The notes under the pieces are model-generated. The model saw nothing but the letters and a program-made list of their open reading frames with translations, was not told where the DNA came from and made no database searches. Made by a program: the position numbers and the translations under genes. Of a stretch of DNA of 43,858 nt, positions 23,685 through 31,251 are shown in pieces. The stretch's first letter is position 1. Each line of letters begins with the position of its first letter. The stretch comes from Halobacteriales archaeon QS_5_70_17 (GTDB taxonomy: Archaea > Halobacteriota > Halobacteria > Halobacteriales > Haloarculaceae): NCBI GenBank assembly GCA_003021975.1, contig PXRR01000040.1, positions 29,335 through 73,192 on the forward strand, in the 5' to 3' direction.

Positions 23685-24107
23685 TCACTGTTCGGGCGGG
23701 TCCTCCTGGAACGCGGCGACGGCCTCCCGGAAGGCGTCGGGGACGCGGACGGTCGCCTCGCCGTCGCGCTCGACGGCGACGTGGACGACGCTCCCCTCGG
23801 CGAGGACCGTCCCGTCGACCTTCCGGCGGGCCTCGTAGTCGTAGTGGATGCTCGACTCGCCGATCCGGTTCACCCGCATGGCATTGACGATCACGTCCTC
23901 GAAGCGGGCGGGCGTGCGGTAGTCGACGTCGACGTGGGCCACGTGGACGTCCCAGCCGTCCTCGTGCATCCGGTCGTAGTCGTAGCCGATCGCCCGGAAG
24001 AAGCCGTTGACCGCCTCGTCCTGGAAGGTGACGTACTCGCCGTAGAAGACGACCCCCTGCTGGTCGGTCTCCGCGAAGCGGACCCGGTTCTCGTAGACGT
24101 CGTGCAT
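23685..24107 (-). CDS. Acyl-CoA thioesterase, 4HBT hotdog family (YbgC-like)
   Basis: A 140-residue single-hotdog thioesterase. The N-terminal active-site motif is RFAETDQQGVVFYGEYVTFQDEAVNGFF (residues 9-36), like the D-x-x-G-V-V-Y-x-x-Y pattern of the YbgC/4-hydroxybenzoyl-CoA thioesterase group; here Asp15 is in the catalytic position. Later strands VHVAHVDVDYRTPARFEDVI and SIHYDYEARR complete the fold. Hydrolyses acyl-CoA thioesters; chain type unknown. No fatty-acid genes lie beside it. Confidence 0.88.
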   Translation of the reverse strand: MHDVYENRVRFAETDQQGVVFYGEYVTFQDEAVNGFFRAIGYDYDRMHEDGWDVHVAHVDVDYRTPARFEDVIVNAMRVNRIGESSIHYDYEARRKVDGTVLAEGSVVHVAVERDGEATVRVPDAFREAVAAFQEDPPEQ

Positions 24108-24140
24108 GTGAGTCCACAGCGCGGCGGTCCTGAAGAAGGT

Positions 24141-24515
24141 TCAGTTCTCGAGTTCGGTCCGCGGACCCCACCCGCGGATCGCCTCGATGGCGCGCCGGGT
24201 GAACTCCTCCTCGCTCGTCTCGCCGTCCTCGACCGCGCGGAGCCACTCCTCCCGGACCTCCCAGGTGCCGTGGACGACGCCGTCGGCGTCGGTCACGGTC
24301 GCGGCGACGTCCCGCGGATCCCAGTCCTCGTGGTCCTGGAGCGCGACGATCACCTGCCCGACCTGCCGAGGCGGGACGCCGCCGGTCGGGACGACGGTCT
24401 CGTAGACGAGTTCGAGCGTCCCGTCGACGACCCCCGCGGCGTTCAGGTAGATGTTCTGGCTCATGAGGTGGGTCTCGAGGTACTCGACGAGGTCCTCGTC
24501 GGCGGGCCGCGGCAT
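24141..24515 (-). CDS. Conserved haloarchaeal protein, unknown function
   Basis: A 124-residue soluble protein I do not recognise. It opens DEDLVEYLETHLMSQNIYLN, has a strand-rich centre (GTLELVYETVVPTGGVPPRQVGQVIVALQDHEDW) and an acidic helical end with two Trp (WEVREEWLRAV). It looks like a single compact alpha/beta domain. A TATA-like gcttttgcc lies about 25 bases upstream. It sits 33 bases from the thioesterase and may share its transcript. Confidence 0.7.
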   Translation of the reverse strand: MPRPADEDLVEYLETHLMSQNIYLNAAGVVDGTLELVYETVVPTGGVPPRQVGQVIVALQDHEDWDPRDVAATVTDADGVVHGTWEVREEWLRAVEDGETSEEEFTRRAIEAIRGWGPRTELEN

Positions 24516-24566
24516 ACCCGGGGGTCGGGGCGGGCGGGCAAAAGCGTGCCGTCGCGGTCCCGCCGG

Positions 24567-25217
24567 TCAGCCGTCGAACCCGCCGAGATCTGACAGTCCG
24601 TCGACGCCGTCGGGCGCGGCCTCGGCGTCGTCTCCGAAGTCGTAGGTCTCTCTGACCGTCCGTGCGAGCAGGCCGCCCCGTTCGAGGGCGATGTAGACGG
24701 CGACGAACGGCCGCTCGCGGGGTTCGATGACGAAGACCTCGTAGGGCGGGTCGCTCCCCTCGATGCGCCCGAGCAGCGGGTCCAGGGGTTTGGTGCCGTC
24801 GCGGAACTCCTCGAGGAGCGCCGGTCGGCCCGGCGGGTCGGCGAAGACGTAACAGACGCCGTTGACCTCTCCGTCGGTGCCCCGAGTGAGCGTCGAGTTC
24901 ATCGCCTCGCCGGTCGCCGCAGTCGCCTCCCAGCAGTCGACGGCGGCCTCGAAGAGGTTCGTCGCGTCTCGAGCGAAGGCAAAGCGCGTCCGCTCGACGA
25001 CGTCGGCGGCCGCGAACCGCGGTCGGTCGCCGGTCCAGTCGACCTCCGCGCGCACGACGTTCCCCGGTTCGATCGACGCGATGGTTCCGGCGAGGGGCGG
25101 GTCGTACCCGTCGGCGGCGACCCACGCCGGGTCGGCGGCGCCGACGGGGAGCCGAACCACCAGTAGCTCCGGATCCGCGCGGTCGCCCGACGCGGCCACG
25201 ACGCGGTAGCGTTCCAT
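24567..25217 (-). CDS. Conserved haloarchaeal protein, unknown function
   Basis: A 216-residue acidic soluble protein I do not firmly recognise. The N-terminal part is beta-rich (ERYRVVAASGDRADPELLVV, GTIASIEPGNVVRAEVDW), followed by helices (ATNLFEAAVDCWEATAATGEAMN) and FVIEPRERPFVAVYIALERGGLLARTVRETYDFGD. Such proteins are found across Halobacteria without a known role. ATG 25217 is chosen because the longer frame adds only an arginine-rich stretch. Confidence 0.7.
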   Translation of the reverse strand: MERYRVVAASGDRADPELLVVRLPVGAADPAWVAADGYDPPLAGTIASIEPGNVVRAEVDWTGDRPRFAAADVVERTRFAFARDATNLFEAAVDCWEATAATGEAMNSTLTRGTDGEVNGVCYVFADPPGRPALLEEFRDGTKPLDPLLGRIEGSDPPYEVFVIEPRERPFVAVYIALERGGLLARTVRETYDFGDDAEAAPDGVDGLSDLGGFDG

Positions 25218-25277
25218 CGGCGGGCGTAACCGCCGGCGGCACAATCGGCTTTCGGTCCCCGGCCGCGTAGGAAGCGT

Positions 25278-25400
25278 CTACCGGCTTCGTTCTCCTCCCC
25301 GGTAATACGCCTGGACGCCCGCTTCCGCCGCCTCGCTGACGAGTCGCCGAACTGCGCTGTCACCCTCGCCCCATCCGAGGGCGTTTTCCGTCCTGTCCAT
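25278..25400 (-). CDS. Possible 40-residue small protein
   Basis: ATG 25400 opens a 40-codon frame ending at TAG 25278: starts MDRTENALGWGEGDSAVRRL and ends with Tyr-Tyr-Arg-Gly-Gly. The centre, AVRRLVSEAAEAGVQAYYRG, could be one amphipathic helix. A good TATA-like cttatgt on the minus strand (25421-25430) is centred 26 bases upstream, the haloarchaeal leaderless spacing, and supports real transcription. It occupies the 300-base gap between a hypothetical gene and the cobalamin-binding gene. No known family recognised. Confidence 0.45.
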   Translation of the reverse strand: MDRTENALGWGEGDSAVRRLVSEAAEAGVQAYYRGGERSR

Positions 25401-25420
25401 ACTCCCTGTAGAACTATCTA

Positions 25421-25430
25421 ACATAAGTAT
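25421..25430 (-). promoter_or_regulatory. Candidate TATA box for the 40-residue ORF
   Basis: Minus-strand atacttatgt, centred about 26 bases before ATG 25400, in an AT-rich divergent promoter region (25400-25500). Confidence 0.5.
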
Positions 25431-25446
25431 TTTCCCCATAAAGATA

Positions 25447-25454
25447 GATTAATC
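25447..25454. promoter_or_regulatory. AT-rich palindrome in divergent promoter region
   Basis: The perfect palindrome GATTAATC lies in the AT-rich stretch between the 40-residue ORF and the cobalamin-binding gene, with flanking TATCT (25415-25419) and AGATA. It could be an operator for either gene; there is no direct evidence. Confidence 0.3.
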
Positions 25455-25520
25455 AGATATTGAATGTGCTGCTTTCACGGTTATCCGTCGGCTTTACCGC
25501 TCTCGCGTCCTACGCCGGGT

Positions 25521-26468
25521 ATGCGCATCGTCTCGCTGCTCCCGTCGGCGACCGAGATCGTCTACGCGCTCGGCCTCGAACCGGTCGCGGTCTCCCACGA
25601 GTGCGACTACCCCCCGGCGGCCGCGGAGAAACCCGCGGTCAACGAGACGCGGATCGACCCCGGGGCGACGAGCGCGGAGATCGATCGTCAGGTGCTCGAG
25701 GCCGAGCGCGAGGGCGCGGGCGTCTACCGGATCGACCTCGACGCGCTCGCGGCGGCCGACCCCGACCTGATCGTCACGCAGGGGCTGTGTGACGTCTGTG
25801 CCGTCGACCGGATCCTCGTCGAGGACGCCGTCGAGAAACTCGGTCTCGACTGCGAGGTCCTGACGACCGACCCCCACAGTCTCGGGGACGTCCTCGACGA
25901 CGTCGAGCGGATCGGCGCCGCAACCGGCCGAGCGGACCGCGCCGCCAGGCTCGTCGACGACCTGACCGCCCGGATCGACGCCGTTCGGGAGACGGCCGCC
26001 GGCGCCGACGCCCGTCCCCGGACGCTCGTCGTCGACTGGCTCGATCCCCTGATGACTGCGGGCCACTGGGTCCCCGAACTCGTCGAGATCGCCGGCGGCG
26101 AACCCGTCCTACCGGCGGAGGCGTCCACCCCCCGCCAGTGGGAGACGGTCCGAGCGACGGACCCCGAGGTACTGGTCGCGGCCCCCTGCGGGTTCGACCT
26201 CGACCAGACCGCGGAGAACCTCGGGGACCTGACCGACCGCCCCGGCTACGGCGACCTGGCCGCCGTCCGGGGGGACCGGGCGTACGCCGTCGACGGCCAC
26301 CAGTACCTCAACCGGCCGGGCGTGCGCCTGGTCGACTCCCTCGAGTTCCTCGCGGGCGTCGTCCACTCCGGCCGCTTCGAGGCGCCGCCGGCGTCGGCCG
26401 TCCGCCCGCTGGCCGACCTGCGCGGCGGGCGCGGCGAGCGCGAATCCGGCCCCGAACGCCCCGTCTGA
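25521..26468 (+). CDS. Cobalamin-binding protein, BtuF/TroA-like, without signal peptide
   Basis: A 315-residue substrate-binding fold of the BtuF type: RIVSLLPSATEIVYALGLE at the N-terminus, AVSHECDYPP, DLIVTQGLCDVCAVD, and a second lobe with VVDWLDPLMTAGHWVPELVEIAGGE and RGDRAYAVDGHQYLNRPG. It has no signal peptide or lipobox, so it may bind corrinoids in the cytoplasm or reach the membrane otherwise. A TATA-like gctttacc (25491-25498) lies 23-30 bases upstream of ATG 25521. No permease or ATPase of a B12 transporter follows. Its TGA stop overlaps the ATG of the JAMM protease gene (TGATG), implying coupled translation. Confidence 0.85.
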   Translation: MRIVSLLPSATEIVYALGLEPVAVSHECDYPPAAAEKPAVNETRIDPGATSAEIDRQVLEAEREGAGVYRIDLDALAAADPDLIVTQGLCDVCAVDRILVEDAVEKLGLDCEVLTTDPHSLGDVLDDVERIGAATGRADRAARLVDDLTARIDAVRETAAGADARPRTLVVDWLDPLMTAGHWVPELVEIAGGEPVLPAEASTPRQWETVRATDPEVLVAAPCGFDLDQTAENLGDLTDRPGYGDLAAVRGDRAYAVDGHQYLNRPGVRLVDSLEFLAGVVHSGRFEAPPASAVRPLADLRGGRGERESGPERPV

Positions 26469-26911
26469 TGGCCGGGACGCTATGGCTCCCGCCGGCGGTC
26501 CGCGAGCGGATCGTCGACCGCGCCCGCGAGGGCGCTCCCGAGGAGGTCTGTGGCGTCCTCGGCGGGCGGCGGACGGCCGACGGCGATCCGACCGTCGCAG
26601 TCGAGCGCGCCGATCCCGTCCCCAACGTCGCGAGCGCGCCCCGGACGACCTACGAACTCGACCCGGCGGCGCAACTGGAGGCGATGCGCGGCGTCGAAGC
26701 GGAGGGGCTGACGGTCGTCGGCTTCTATCACTCCCACCCCGAGGGCCCCCGGCGGCCGAGCGCGACCGACGAGGCGCGGGCGACCTGGCCAGGGCGCTCG
26801 TATCTGATCGTCGCGCTCGACGGCCCGGAGCCGTCCGTCGGGAGCTGGCGCTGGACCGGCGAGCGGTTCGTCGAGGAGCGCGTCCGCGTCGAGGACGGAC
26901 CGTCAGCCTAG
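26468..26911 (+). CDS. JAMM/MPN+ metalloprotease, candidate desampylase
   Basis: A 147-residue single-domain JAMM protein. It has the complete metalloprotease motif: Glu26 in PEEVCGVLGG, then FYHSHPEGPRRPSATD with His88, His90, Ser98 and Asp101 (H-S-H-P-x6-S-x2-D). In Haloferax, a protein of this type (HvJAMM1) removes ubiquitin-like SAMPs from target proteins. The gene directly converges on ubaA, the SAMP-activating E1, sharing the stop palindrome CTAG, which strengthens that reading. An alternative is a Mec/CysO-type peptidase cutting sulfur-carrier tails. It starts within the stop of the cobalamin-binding gene. Confidence 0.87.
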   Translation: MAGTLWLPPAVRERIVDRAREGAPEEVCGVLGGRRTADGDPTVAVERADPVPNVASAPRTTYELDPAAQLEAMRGVEAEGLTVVGFYHSHPEGPRRPSATDEARATWPGRSYLIVALDGPEPSVGSWRWTGERFVEERVRVEDGPSA

Positions 26912-27747
26912 TCGGCCCCGATCGAGCAGGTGTCGGCGTACTCCACGTCGTCGACCGACTGGATCGAGGGGTCATCGCCGCAGACCGGGCAGTCGGGGTT
27001 CTTGCGGATCTCGACATCCTCGAAGGTCATGTCGGAGGCGTCGTACAGCAACATCCGCCCGGCCAGCGTCTCGCCGTAGTCGAGCACGAGCTTCATCGCC
27101 TCGGTCGCCTGGATGCACCCCACGGTCCCGGGGAGGACGCCGAGCACGCCCGCCTCGGCACAGCTCGGCACCGACCCCGCCGGCGGGGCCTCCGGGAAGA
27201 GACAGCGGTAACACGGGGAGTCCTCCCGCGGGTCGACGGTCACCATCTGCCCCTCGAACCGGAGGATCGCGCCGTGGGAGAAGGGGACGCCCGCGAGCGT
27301 GCAGGCGTCGTTGACGAGGTAGCGCGTCTCGAAGTTGTCCGAGCCGTCGACGACGACGTCGTAGTCGTCGATCAGGGCCTCGGCGTTGTCGCTGGTGACC
27401 CGCGTCTCGTGGACCTCGACGTCGATGTCGGGGTTCTGTTCGGCGACGAACTCCTTCGCGGAGACGGCCTTCGGACGGCCGATGTCGTCGTCGCCGTGGA
27501 TGACCTGTCGCTGGAGGTTCGAGCGCTCGACGACGTCGTCGTCGGCGACGCCGAGGGTACCGACCCCCGCGGCCGCGAGATACTGGATGGCCGGCGACCC
27601 CAGCCCGCCGGCGCCGATACAGAGCACGCGGGCGTCGAGCAGCTCCTTCTGTCCTTCCGGTCCCACCTCGTCCATGATGATGTGCCGGGAGTACCGATCG
27701 AGCTGTTCGGGTCCCAGCGAGAGACCGCCGCCGTCGGTGTCGCTCAT
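26908..27747 (-). CDS. ubaA: SAMP-activating E1-like enzyme UbaA (MoeB/ThiF family)
   Basis: A 279-residue adenylyltransferase. ATP site: GAGGLGSPAIQYLAAAGVG (45-63) and DDDVVERSNLQRQ; Zn site: Cys179/Cys182 (CYRC) and Cys253/Cys256 (CPVC); likely catalytic Cys196 in PSCAEAGVLGVLPG. UbaA adenylates the C-terminal Gly-Gly of SAMP proteins, for protein conjugation, tRNA thiolation and molybdopterin synthesis. ATG 27747 is chosen because a TATA-like cttatactc lies 21-30 bases upstream; the longer frame is arginine-rich. No SAMP gene is seen in the window. Confidence 0.93.
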   Translation of the reverse strand: MSDTDGGGLSLGPEQLDRYSRHIIMDEVGPEGQKELLDARVLCIGAGGLGSPAIQYLAAAGVGTLGVADDDVVERSNLQRQVIHGDDDIGRPKAVSAKEFVAEQNPDIDVEVHETRVTSDNAEALIDDYDVVVDGSDNFETRYLVNDACTLAGVPFSHGAILRFEGQMVTVDPREDSPCYRCLFPEAPPAGSVPSCAEAGVLGVLPGTVGCIQATEAMKLVLDYGETLAGRMLLYDASDMTFEDVEIRKNPDCPVCGDDPSIQSVDDVEYADTCSIGAD

Positions 27748-27767
27748 GGGAGAGCGTGGGCGCGCGC

Positions 27768-27778
27768 GAGTATAAGCC
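27768..27778 (-). promoter_or_regulatory. Candidate TATA box for ubaA
   Basis: Minus-strand ggcttatactc, centred about 26 bases before ATG 27747, in GC-rich surroundings. Confidence 0.55.
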
Positions 27779-27889
27779 TCCGGCCAGTGGTCCAGATCAC
27801 CACGAACGCCGGACTGTCCGGACCGGTCGGGCCGGTGGTCCGCCGAACGTGCTCCCGCTGCCGGCGGATCGACGACCCCGCTACCGCGG

Positions 27890-28171
27890 TCAGTCCCCGT
27901 ATTTCCGCCCGCCACCGCGGCCCTGGCCGCGGTCACCCTCGTCGCCGCCGCGGCGGGCGAACAGCAGCACCGCCAGCCCCAGCGGGGAGACGAACCCGGG
28001 CCCTCCGTCGCCGCCGCTCTCGTTGCCGCCGCTCTGGTTACCACTACTCTCGTTGCCGTCCTGTGCGCCCGCGACGCCGGTCGCGGCCGCGCCGGCGCTC
28101 GCTCCCGCGGCGGCGGCGCCGACCCCTGCCCGCAGGAACGCACGCCTGTCGTAGCCGTTTGCGGTGGTCAC
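27890..28171 (-). CDS. Small Tat-exported protein with PGF-like C-terminal segment
   Basis: A 93-residue protein that begins with a twin-arginine signal (YDRRAFLRAGVGAAAAGAS), cleavable near AGA-QD. Next is a Gly/Asn/Ser-rich linker (NESSGNQSGGNESGGDGG), then PGFVSPLGLAVLLFARRGG, which resembles a PGF-CTERM anchor but with a short hydrophobic stretch, and a 17-residue Gly/Arg-rich tail ending KYGD. There is no folded domain, so it may be a degenerate or stalk-only surface protein. GTG 28171 is the start; a TATA-like tcataagacc on the minus strand lies 26-35 bases upstream. Confidence 0.6.
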   Translation of the reverse strand: MTTANGYDRRAFLRAGVGAAAAGASAGAAATGVAGAQDGNESSGNQSGGNESGGDGGPGFVSPLGLAVLLFARRGGDEGDRGQGRGGGRKYGD

Positions 28172-28290
28172 TGTGGCCGGACTGTTCTCCCCCCGGTCTT
28201 ATGACCGTTATCGAACGCATCCGAACGGTCCGGGGCGGCCCGCGGGGACGCGGCCGGTAACCGTTAGGCGCTGGCCGCCCCACCGGAGGT

Positions 28291-28611
28291 ATGCAGAAGC
28301 TGGTGTTCGGGCTCACCCGCACCGACGACACGGACCCCGAGGCGTTCCGGGAGCACTGGCTGGACGACCACGCGTCGCTGGCGGCCGACCTCCCCGGCCT
28401 GCGCCGGTACGCGGTGTCGTTTCCCGACGACCCGGAGCGCTCGGAGTTCGACTGTATCGCGGAGCTGTACTTCGACGACTCCGAGAGCCTCGACGCCGCG
28501 CTGGCCTCCGAGGCCGGCGGCGCCGCCGCCCGGGACCTGGCGAACTTCGCCGGCGACCGGACGCTCCAGATGATCGTTCAGGAGCACGTCGTCGTCGATG
28601 CGGGGGAGTGA
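28291..28611 (+). CDS. EthD-family protein (dimeric alpha-beta barrel)
   Basis: A 106-residue protein of the EthD type: FGLTRTDDTDPEAFREHWLDDHASLAADLPGL, with the family's W-x-x-x-H (Trp23, His27), then RRYAVSFPDDPERSEFDCIAELYFDD. EthD-like domains are small dimeric ferredoxin-fold proteins, some involved in degradation pathways; no pathway is visible here. GGAGGT abuts the ATG directly, too close for a normal Shine-Dalgarno spacing. Confidence 0.8.
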   Translation: MQKLVFGLTRTDDTDPEAFREHWLDDHASLAADLPGLRRYAVSFPDDPERSEFDCIAELYFDDSESLDAALASEAGGAAARDLANFAGDRTLQMIVQEHVVVDAGE

Positions 28612-28673
28612 GGGCGAGTCGGGGGCGCGTCGTCTGTCGGCGACGCCCGCGGCGCCCCCGAGTATCGAGGGCT

Positions 28674-29078
28674 ATGCCGATCGGTGCCCTCAGCCGCGCG
28701 AGCGACGTCGAACTCGACGACGACCTGCGCGAATCGCCGGTCAGCGCCGCCCGGACGGCCATCGGCGACCACCTCCGGAGCCTGGTCTACTTCACCGCGA
28801 ACGGTCACGATCAGATCTACCTCCGCAGCGACCTCGAGCGCGGCGCCGACGTCGACCGCTCCGCGGAGAACGAGCGGCTGGGGTTCCCCTCGATGGCCGC
28901 CTACGGCGACTCCGAACTCGGCGACTACCGGTTCACCGTCCGCGCGTTCTCCCGGGGGTACGTCGTGCGAGTGATCGCCGGCGACCGGGGAGCCTTCGCC
29001 ACGACCGACGAGATGCCCATCTCGGAGTTCGAGGAGGTCGCGACCGCCATCGAGAAGGTGCTCGAGGAGGCCCGCTGA
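28674..29078 (+). CDS. Conserved haloarchaeal protein, unknown function
   Basis: A 134-residue soluble protein I do not recognise. It has a helix (VSAARTAIGDHLRSLVYFT), a strand-turn region NGHDQIYLRSDLERGADVDRSAENERLG and a C-terminal alpha/beta part DYRFTVRAFSRGYVVRVIAGD ending in a helix. The pattern looks like a small sensor- or roadblock-like domain, but that is a guess. It follows the EthD gene by 62 bases on the same strand. Confidence 0.68.
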   Translation: MPIGALSRASDVELDDDLRESPVSAARTAIGDHLRSLVYFTANGHDQIYLRSDLERGADVDRSAENERLGFPSMAAYGDSELGDYRFTVRAFSRGYVVRVIAGDRGAFATTDEMPISEFEEVATAIEKVLEEAR

Positions 29079-29134
29079 CGCCGCCCCTTCGCGGCCGCGA
29101 AGCTATTTGACCGTCGACCCACGAGAGGGGGGTG

Positions 29135-30511
29135 ATGCAGCTCCGCGAGTTCCCGGTGCTGGGGGAGGACGACGACGGGCTGGTCGACCGGCTGGCGCTG
29201 GGGCTCGGCGAGGGGACCGCGCGCGTGCTCGCCTACCTCCTGCTCCGGGAGGGCCGGCCGGAGTTCGACGACCCCGCGACCCGGCTGGCGATCCGGATCG
29301 GGACCGGCGCGAGCCGGAGCGCCGTCACCGACGCCGTCGAGCGGCTGACCGACCGGGGGCTGGTCGCCGAGACGACCGTCTCCCGGGACGTCCGGGGTCG
29401 CCCGCCGAAGGCCTGGTCGCCCGCGGCTGGCCGCGAGGAGACGCTCCGGCGCGTCAACGACGCCCACGGCCTCGACCTCGTCGCCGAGGCGGTCCGCGTC
29501 GCCGAGGCACTCGGCGTCGACGCGCGGATCGACGCGCCGACCGACCCGACGGCGGGCGCGGGCGACTACCGGCGACTGGACGCCGGCGGCGCCTCCGTGA
29601 CCGTCGGACTGAACTGGCACCCCAACCCGTTTCACGCCCCGCTGTTCGCGGCCGCGGCCGACGGCGTCTACCGCGACCGGGGGCTGGCCGTCGACCTCGA
29701 TCCCTACGAGGGGTCGGGGAGGGCGCTCGGCGCGCTCCGGGCCGGCGACGTCGACGTCGCCCTCGCCGGGGCGGCGACCACCGTTCGGACGCTGGCCGAC
29801 GGCGCGGCGCTCGTCCCGCTGGCGCCGCTGTTCCAGCGGGCGATGACCGTCCTCTACACGACCCGCGAGGTCTTCGGCGAGGAACTCGAGCGGGCCGACC
29901 AGCTCCGTGGCTGCCGGGTCGGGATGCCCGGCGGCTCGGAGACGGAACTGCTCGGCCGGCTCTTCCTCTCGCAGTCCGGGCTGTTCGAGACCGCCACGCT
30001 CGTCGACGTCGCCGGCGAGGAGCGCGAGGCCCTGCGCACCGGCCGGGCCGACGCCGTGACGGGGATGTTCTCGGACCCGCGGGGGCTCGCCGACGAGGGC
30101 GCGACCGTCGACGTCCTCCCCGTCGCCGACCACTTCCCGATATACGGCCCGACGCTGGTGACGACCCCCGCGACGCTCCGGGACCGCGGGCCGGCGCTGG
30201 CGGCGCTGCTCGGCGCCGCGGTCGCCGGCCGGGCGACCGTGACCGCGGATCCGACGGCCGCCGTGCGGGCGGTGCACCGCCGGAGGACCGCCGGGACCGC
30301 CGGCGCCGGGAACGACGCGCTGGCGGCGGCCGGGAACGCGGGGACCGACCGGCGAGACGACCCGGCGGTCGAACGGGACCGCCGGGACCTGCTCGCGGCC
30401 GTCGAGCGGTTCGGCGGGGGCAGCGCCGTCAGCGACCACGGCTGGGGCTGGCACCGCGCGGAGGAGTGGCACCGCCTCCGGACGGCCCTCGATCAGGCGG
30501 ACCTGCTATGA
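29135..30511 (+). CDS. Winged-helix regulator fused to THI5/NMT1-like substrate-binding domain
   Basis: A 458-residue protein. Residues 25-96 are a winged helix (TARVLAYLLL, SRSAVTDAVERLTDRGLVAET, basic wing RDVRGRPPKAW). Residues 155 to the end are a THI5/NMT1-type binding domain: VGLNWHPNPFHAPLFAAAADGVYRDRGLAVDL, LYTTREVFGEEL, and the end GWGWHRAEEWHRLRTALDQADLL, which matches the end of the exported binding protein at 32808-33935 (GWGW..W...ALADADLL). No signal peptide, so it is cytoplasmic and likely senses the transported pyrimidine precursor and controls the transporter. GTG 29132 is an alternative start. Its stop overlaps the ATPase ATG (ATGA). Confidence 0.85.
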   Translation: MQLREFPVLGEDDDGLVDRLALGLGEGTARVLAYLLLREGRPEFDDPATRLAIRIGTGASRSAVTDAVERLTDRGLVAETTVSRDVRGRPPKAWSPAAGREETLRRVNDAHGLDLVAEAVRVAEALGVDARIDAPTDPTAGAGDYRRLDAGGASVTVGLNWHPNPFHAPLFAAAADGVYRDRGLAVDLDPYEGSGRALGALRAGDVDVALAGAATTVRTLADGAALVPLAPLFQRAMTVLYTTREVFGEELERADQLRGCRVGMPGGSETELLGRLFLSQSGLFETATLVDVAGEEREALRTGRADAVTGMFSDPRGLADEGATVDVLPVADHFPIYGPTLVTTPATLRDRGPALAALLGAAVAGRATVTADPTAAVRAVHRRRTAGTAGAGNDALAAAGNAGTDRRDDPAVERDRRDLLAAVERFGGGSAVSDHGWGWHRAEEWHRLRTALDQADLL

Positions 30512-31251
30512 TCGCCGTCGAGGACCTCACCGTCGCCTACGAGGACGTCGTCGCCGTCGAGGGGATCGACCTCTCGGTCGACGCGGGGCGGTTCGTCACG
30601 GTGATCGGCCCCTCGGGCTGTGGCAAGACGACGCTCCTGCGAGCGGTGGGCGGGCTGGAGACGCCCACCCGTGGGCGAGTCCGCGTCGACGGCGACCCCC
30701 CCGAGCGCGCCCAGCAGCGCGCCAACGTCGGCTTCGTCTTCCAGCGCCACACGCTCCTGCCCTGGAAGACGGCCCTCGAGAACGTCACCTTCCTGCGGCG
30801 GCTGGCGGGCAAGCCACCGGACCCGGACGGCGCCCGCGACCTGCTCGAACGCGCCGGCCTCGCGGGGTTCGCGGACGCCCGGCCGGCGGCGCTCTCCGGC
30901 GGGATGCGCCAGCGCGTCGCCATCGCCCGCGCGCTCCACCTCGGGGCCGACGTCCTCCTGATGGACGAGCCGTTCGGCGAACTCGACGAACTCACCCGCG
31001 AGACGATGGGCCTGGAGGTGCGCCGCGTCTGGCGGGGCGAGCGCAAGACGGTGCTGTTCGTCACCCACAGCGTCCCCGAGGCGGTGCTGCTCGGCGACCG
31101 GTGTGTCGTCGTCCGGGGCTCGCCCGGGCGGATCGTCGACTCGATCGACGTCGACCTGCCCCGCCCCCGCGACCGGGACGTGCTGGAGTCCGACCCGTTC
31201 CAGGAGCGGGTGGCGGCCGTCAGGGCCGCGCTCTCGGGAGGGGCGACGTGA
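30508..31251 (+). CDS. ABC transporter ATPase, nitrate/thiamine-precursor type (ThiZ-like)
   Basis: A 247-residue ABC ATPase. Walker A is GPSGCGKTT (34-42), Q-loop FVFQRHTLLPW, signature LSGGMRQRVAIARAL, Walker B VLLMDEPFGELD and switch His in VTHS. Its nearest family is the NrtD/SsuB/TauB/ThiZ importers. It is coupled both upstream (ATGA with the regulator) and downstream (GTGA with the permease). It is the only ATPase in the cluster, so it probably powers both permeases. Conserved PRPRDRDV near the C-terminus is common in this family. Confidence 0.93.
   Translation: MIAVEDLTVAYEDVVAVEGIDLSVDAGRFVTVIGPSGCGKTTLLRAVGGLETPTRGRVRVDGDPPERAQQRANVGFVFQRHTLLPWKTALENVTFLRRLAGKPPDPDGARDLLERAGLAGFADARPAALSGGMRQRVAIARALHLGADVLLMDEPFGELDELTRETMGLEVRRVWRGERKTVLFVTHSVPEAVLLGDRCVVVRGSPGRIVDSIDVDLPRPRDRDVLESDPFQERVAAVRAALSGGAT

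Noticed and set aside
27748-28290. Possible RNA gene in the sparse region around the Tat mini-protein
   Set aside because: No cloverleaf, kink-turn or conserved RNA element could be traced; the stretch is explained by promoters and the small gene.
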